6,280 bases of DNA from Anaerolineae bacterium. GTDB lineage: Bacteria > Chloroflexota > Anaerolineae > Anaerolineales > UBA11858. The stretch covers positions 1 to 6,280 of the forward strand of contig RFKO01000031.1 in assembly GCA_003694235.1 (NCBI GenBank). The letters run 5' to 3'. Below are positions 4,860 through 6,280 of this stretch, piece after piece. A program made the translations under genes and the position numbers. How positions within the stretch are numbered: the stretch's first letter is position 1; the number at the start of each line of letters is the position of its first letter. The notes beneath the pieces are model-generated. The model was not told where the DNA came from and searched no databases. It worked only from the letters and a program-made list of their open reading frames with translations.

Positions 4860-6280
4860 ATGCCTTCTTTTGTTGAAGCTGTGGTCAATGTCCCCCGCCT
4901 GACGGGGGTTTTTCACTATCACCTGCCCCCTGAGCTGGAAGGCAAGGTGGGGGATGGTCATCTGGTGGTGGTGCCGTTTGGCCGCCAGCAGGTTCAGGGA
5001 GTGGTACTGCGGCTGGTTGAAGCTCCCTCCGTGACCTCCACGCGCCCGGTGTCGGCTTTGCTCGACCCGGCGCCGGTGCTCACCCCGGCGCAGATCGCGC
5101 TGGCCGAGGAACTCTCCCGACGTACTCTCGCGCCCCTGGCGGCTTGCGTCACCCTGATGTTGCCCCCCGGCCTGGCGCAGATGGTGGATACGCTCTACAG
5201 TCTGACACCCGCCGGCGAGCAGGCGGACGCCGCCCAGGCCGACCTGACCCCCGCTCAGGTTCGTCTGCTGACCTTGCTTCAGCGGCGCGGCCCGTTGCGC
5301 GGCCGGCAGATTGAGCGGGCTTTGCCGCGCAAACGCTGGCAGGCCTCGGCGCGCGCCTTGCAGCGGCGCGGCTGGTTGCGCTTGCGCCCGGTCTTGCCGC
5401 CGCCGAGCGTGCGTCCCAAGATGGAACGCTTTGTCACCCTGGCGGCGCCGCAGCCCGAAAAGGAGAATCTGGGTCGTCGCGGCGGCGCGGCGGAAAGTCG
5501 CCGCCGCGCCATGCTGCAGTATATGCAGGCGCAGCATCGCCCTGTGCCGGTGCGTGAACTGTACGCGCAGACCGACGGCCAGAGCGCCGACCTGCGCTGG
5601 CTGGCAAAAGCGGGCTATATCGTTGTTTTTGAGCAACAGGTGTGGCGCGACCCGCTGGCAGAGGTTGACTTTGTGCCTGCAGAACCGCCGCGGCTGACAG
5701 CCGATCAGCAGACTGTCTGGCAGAAGGTGCGCGCCGGGTTGCAGCGCTCCGCCCAGGGTGAAAAGGTCGCCCCCTTTTTGTTGTACGGCGTGACCGGTTC
5801 GGGCAAGACGGAGATTTATCTGCGGGCGGTAGAAGAGACGTTACGCCAGGGTCGTCAGGCCATTGTGCTGGTGCCGGAAATCGCCCTCACGCCGCAGACG
5901 GTCAACCGTTTTGTGGCGCGTTTCCCTGGACGCGTGGGGCTGGTGCATTCCCGGCTGTCAGCCGGCGAACGATATGACACCTGGCGGCGCGCCCGCGCCG
6001 GCGAACTGAGCGTGGTGGTTGGCCCCCGCAGCGCTTTGTTCACCCCCTTTTCGCGTCTCGGGCTGATTGTGGTGGACGAGTGTCATGACGACTCCTATTA
6101 CCAGAGCGAATCGCCGCCCCATTATCATGCCCGCGAACTGGCTGCCCTATACGCCCGTTTGTGCGGCGCGGTCTGCCTGATGGGTTCTGCCACCCCCGAT
6201 GTGGTCAGCACCTATCGCGCCGCGCGCGGGGAATGGACGCCCTTGAAGCTGCCGGAGCGCATCCTGGCGCATCGCTCCGC
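4860..6280 (+). CDS. priA: Primosomal protein N' (PriA helicase), 3' end outside window
   Basis: The open frame runs from ATG 4860 to the window end, 473 codons and no stop. PriA is the 3'-to-5' DNA helicase that recognises stalled forks and D-loops and reloads the replicative helicase. The N-terminal 3'-DNA-end binding domain (about 1-105) shows FHYHLPPEL and VVVPFGRQQVQGVV. A less conserved winged-helix and linker part follows (about 130-290). The first helicase lobe has the Walker A GVTGSGKT (310-317), VLVPEIALTPQ, VHSRLSAGER, GPRSALFTPF, the DExH box DECH (406-409) and GSATPDV. The zinc-binding region and second lobe lie beyond the window. Walker A is about 85 residues later than in E. 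coli PriA, as in longer bacterial forms. It starts 6 bp after the upstream stop with only a weak GTGATC Shine-Dalgarno match, suggesting translational coupling. A terminator-like hairpin overlies codons 11-18. Confidence 0.95.
   Translation, partial: MPSFVEAVVNVPRLTGVFHYHLPPELEGKVGDGHLVVVPFGRQQVQGVVLRLVEAPSVTSTRPVSALLDPAPVLTPAQIALAEELSRRTLAPLAACVTLMLPPGLAQMVDTLYSLTPAGEQADAAQADLTPAQVRLLTLLQRRGPLRGRQIERALPRKRWQASARALQRRGWLRLRPVLPPPSVRPKMERFVTLAAPQPEKENLGRRGGAAESRRRAMLQYMQAQHRPVPVRELYAQTDGQSADLRWLAKAGYIVVFEQQVWRDPLAEVDFVPAEPPRLTADQQTVWQKVRAGLQRSAQGEKVAPFLLYGVTGSGKTEIYLRAVEETLRQGRQAIVLVPEIALTPQTVNRFVARFPGRVGLVHSRLSAGERYDTWRRARAGELSVVVGPRSALFTPFSRLGLIVVDECHDDSYYQSESPPHYHARELAALYARLCGAVCLMGSATPDVVSTYRAARGEWTPLKLPERILAHRS
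4892..4913 (+). terminator. Terminator-like hairpin with T5 tract inside the priA start region
   Basis: CCCCCG (4892-4897) and CGGGGG (4903-4908) form a perfect 6-bp GC stem with a 5-nt loop, followed at once by five T residues (4909-4913). It lies 38 bp after the stop of the CorC-type gene, where an operon terminator would be expected, yet also within priA codons 11-18, in a stretch that aligns with the conserved PriA N-terminus. It may partly end transcription, act as an attenuator for priA, or be a chance result of GC-rich codons. The short stem and T tract make it moderate rather than strong. Confidence 0.45.

Noticed and set aside
4812..5636. Minus-strand open frame of 274 codons across priA
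   Set aside because: The plus strand reads a clear PriA N-terminus here; the antisense product is Arg/Gln-rich low-complexity sequence typical of shadows.
6075..6089. DECH instead of the common DEEH in PriA as a sign of decay
   Set aside because: It still fits the DExH helicase motif, and all surrounding motifs are intact.

Overview
The window is about 6.3 kb of GC-rich bacterial chromosome with dense, ordinary gene spacing and no mobile element, RNA gene or CRISPR array. The gene content and style suggest a Chloroflexota bacterium, probably of the Anaerolineae type. The clues are a divergent GlmS-like amidotransferase, a 49-residue Flp-type pilin with an N-terminus of the form RGQGFLEYG, and a long-form PriA. 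This assignment is an inference from protein style; no marker gene proves it.

Layout: (1) At the left edge an extended -10 element and a perfect 14-bp hairpin lead into a complete glmS-like gene (82-1890, +). (2) Two small minus-strand genes follow. A type IVb (Flp) pilin (1898-2047) lies tail-to-tail with glmS, only 7 bp away. A cold-shock protein (2259-2468) ends in a clear intrinsic terminator (2202-2237). (3) A compact divergent promoter region (about 2550-2614) drives the cold-shock gene leftward and a plus-strand run of three genes rightward. The two predicted -35 boxes lie on top of each other on opposite strands. (4) The rightward run is amrB/Memo (2641-3477), a CNNM/CorC-type CBS-domain membrane protein (3510-4853) and the 5' two-thirds of priA (from 4860, cut by the window end). 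Gaps of 32 and 6 bp suggest one transcript, but a terminator-like hairpin with a T5 tract sits inside priA codons 11-18.

Functionally the genes are a housekeeping mix: amino-sugar synthesis, an isolated pilin, RNA chaperoning, a metal-binding Memo-family protein, a likely divalent-cation transporter and replication restart. I see no evidence of a new multi-gene system. The points most worth checking are the shared -35 divergent promoter, the terminator-like element at the start of priA, the loss of normally conserved histidines in the GlmS glutaminase site, and the perfect dyad just ahead of the glmS ribosome-binding site.
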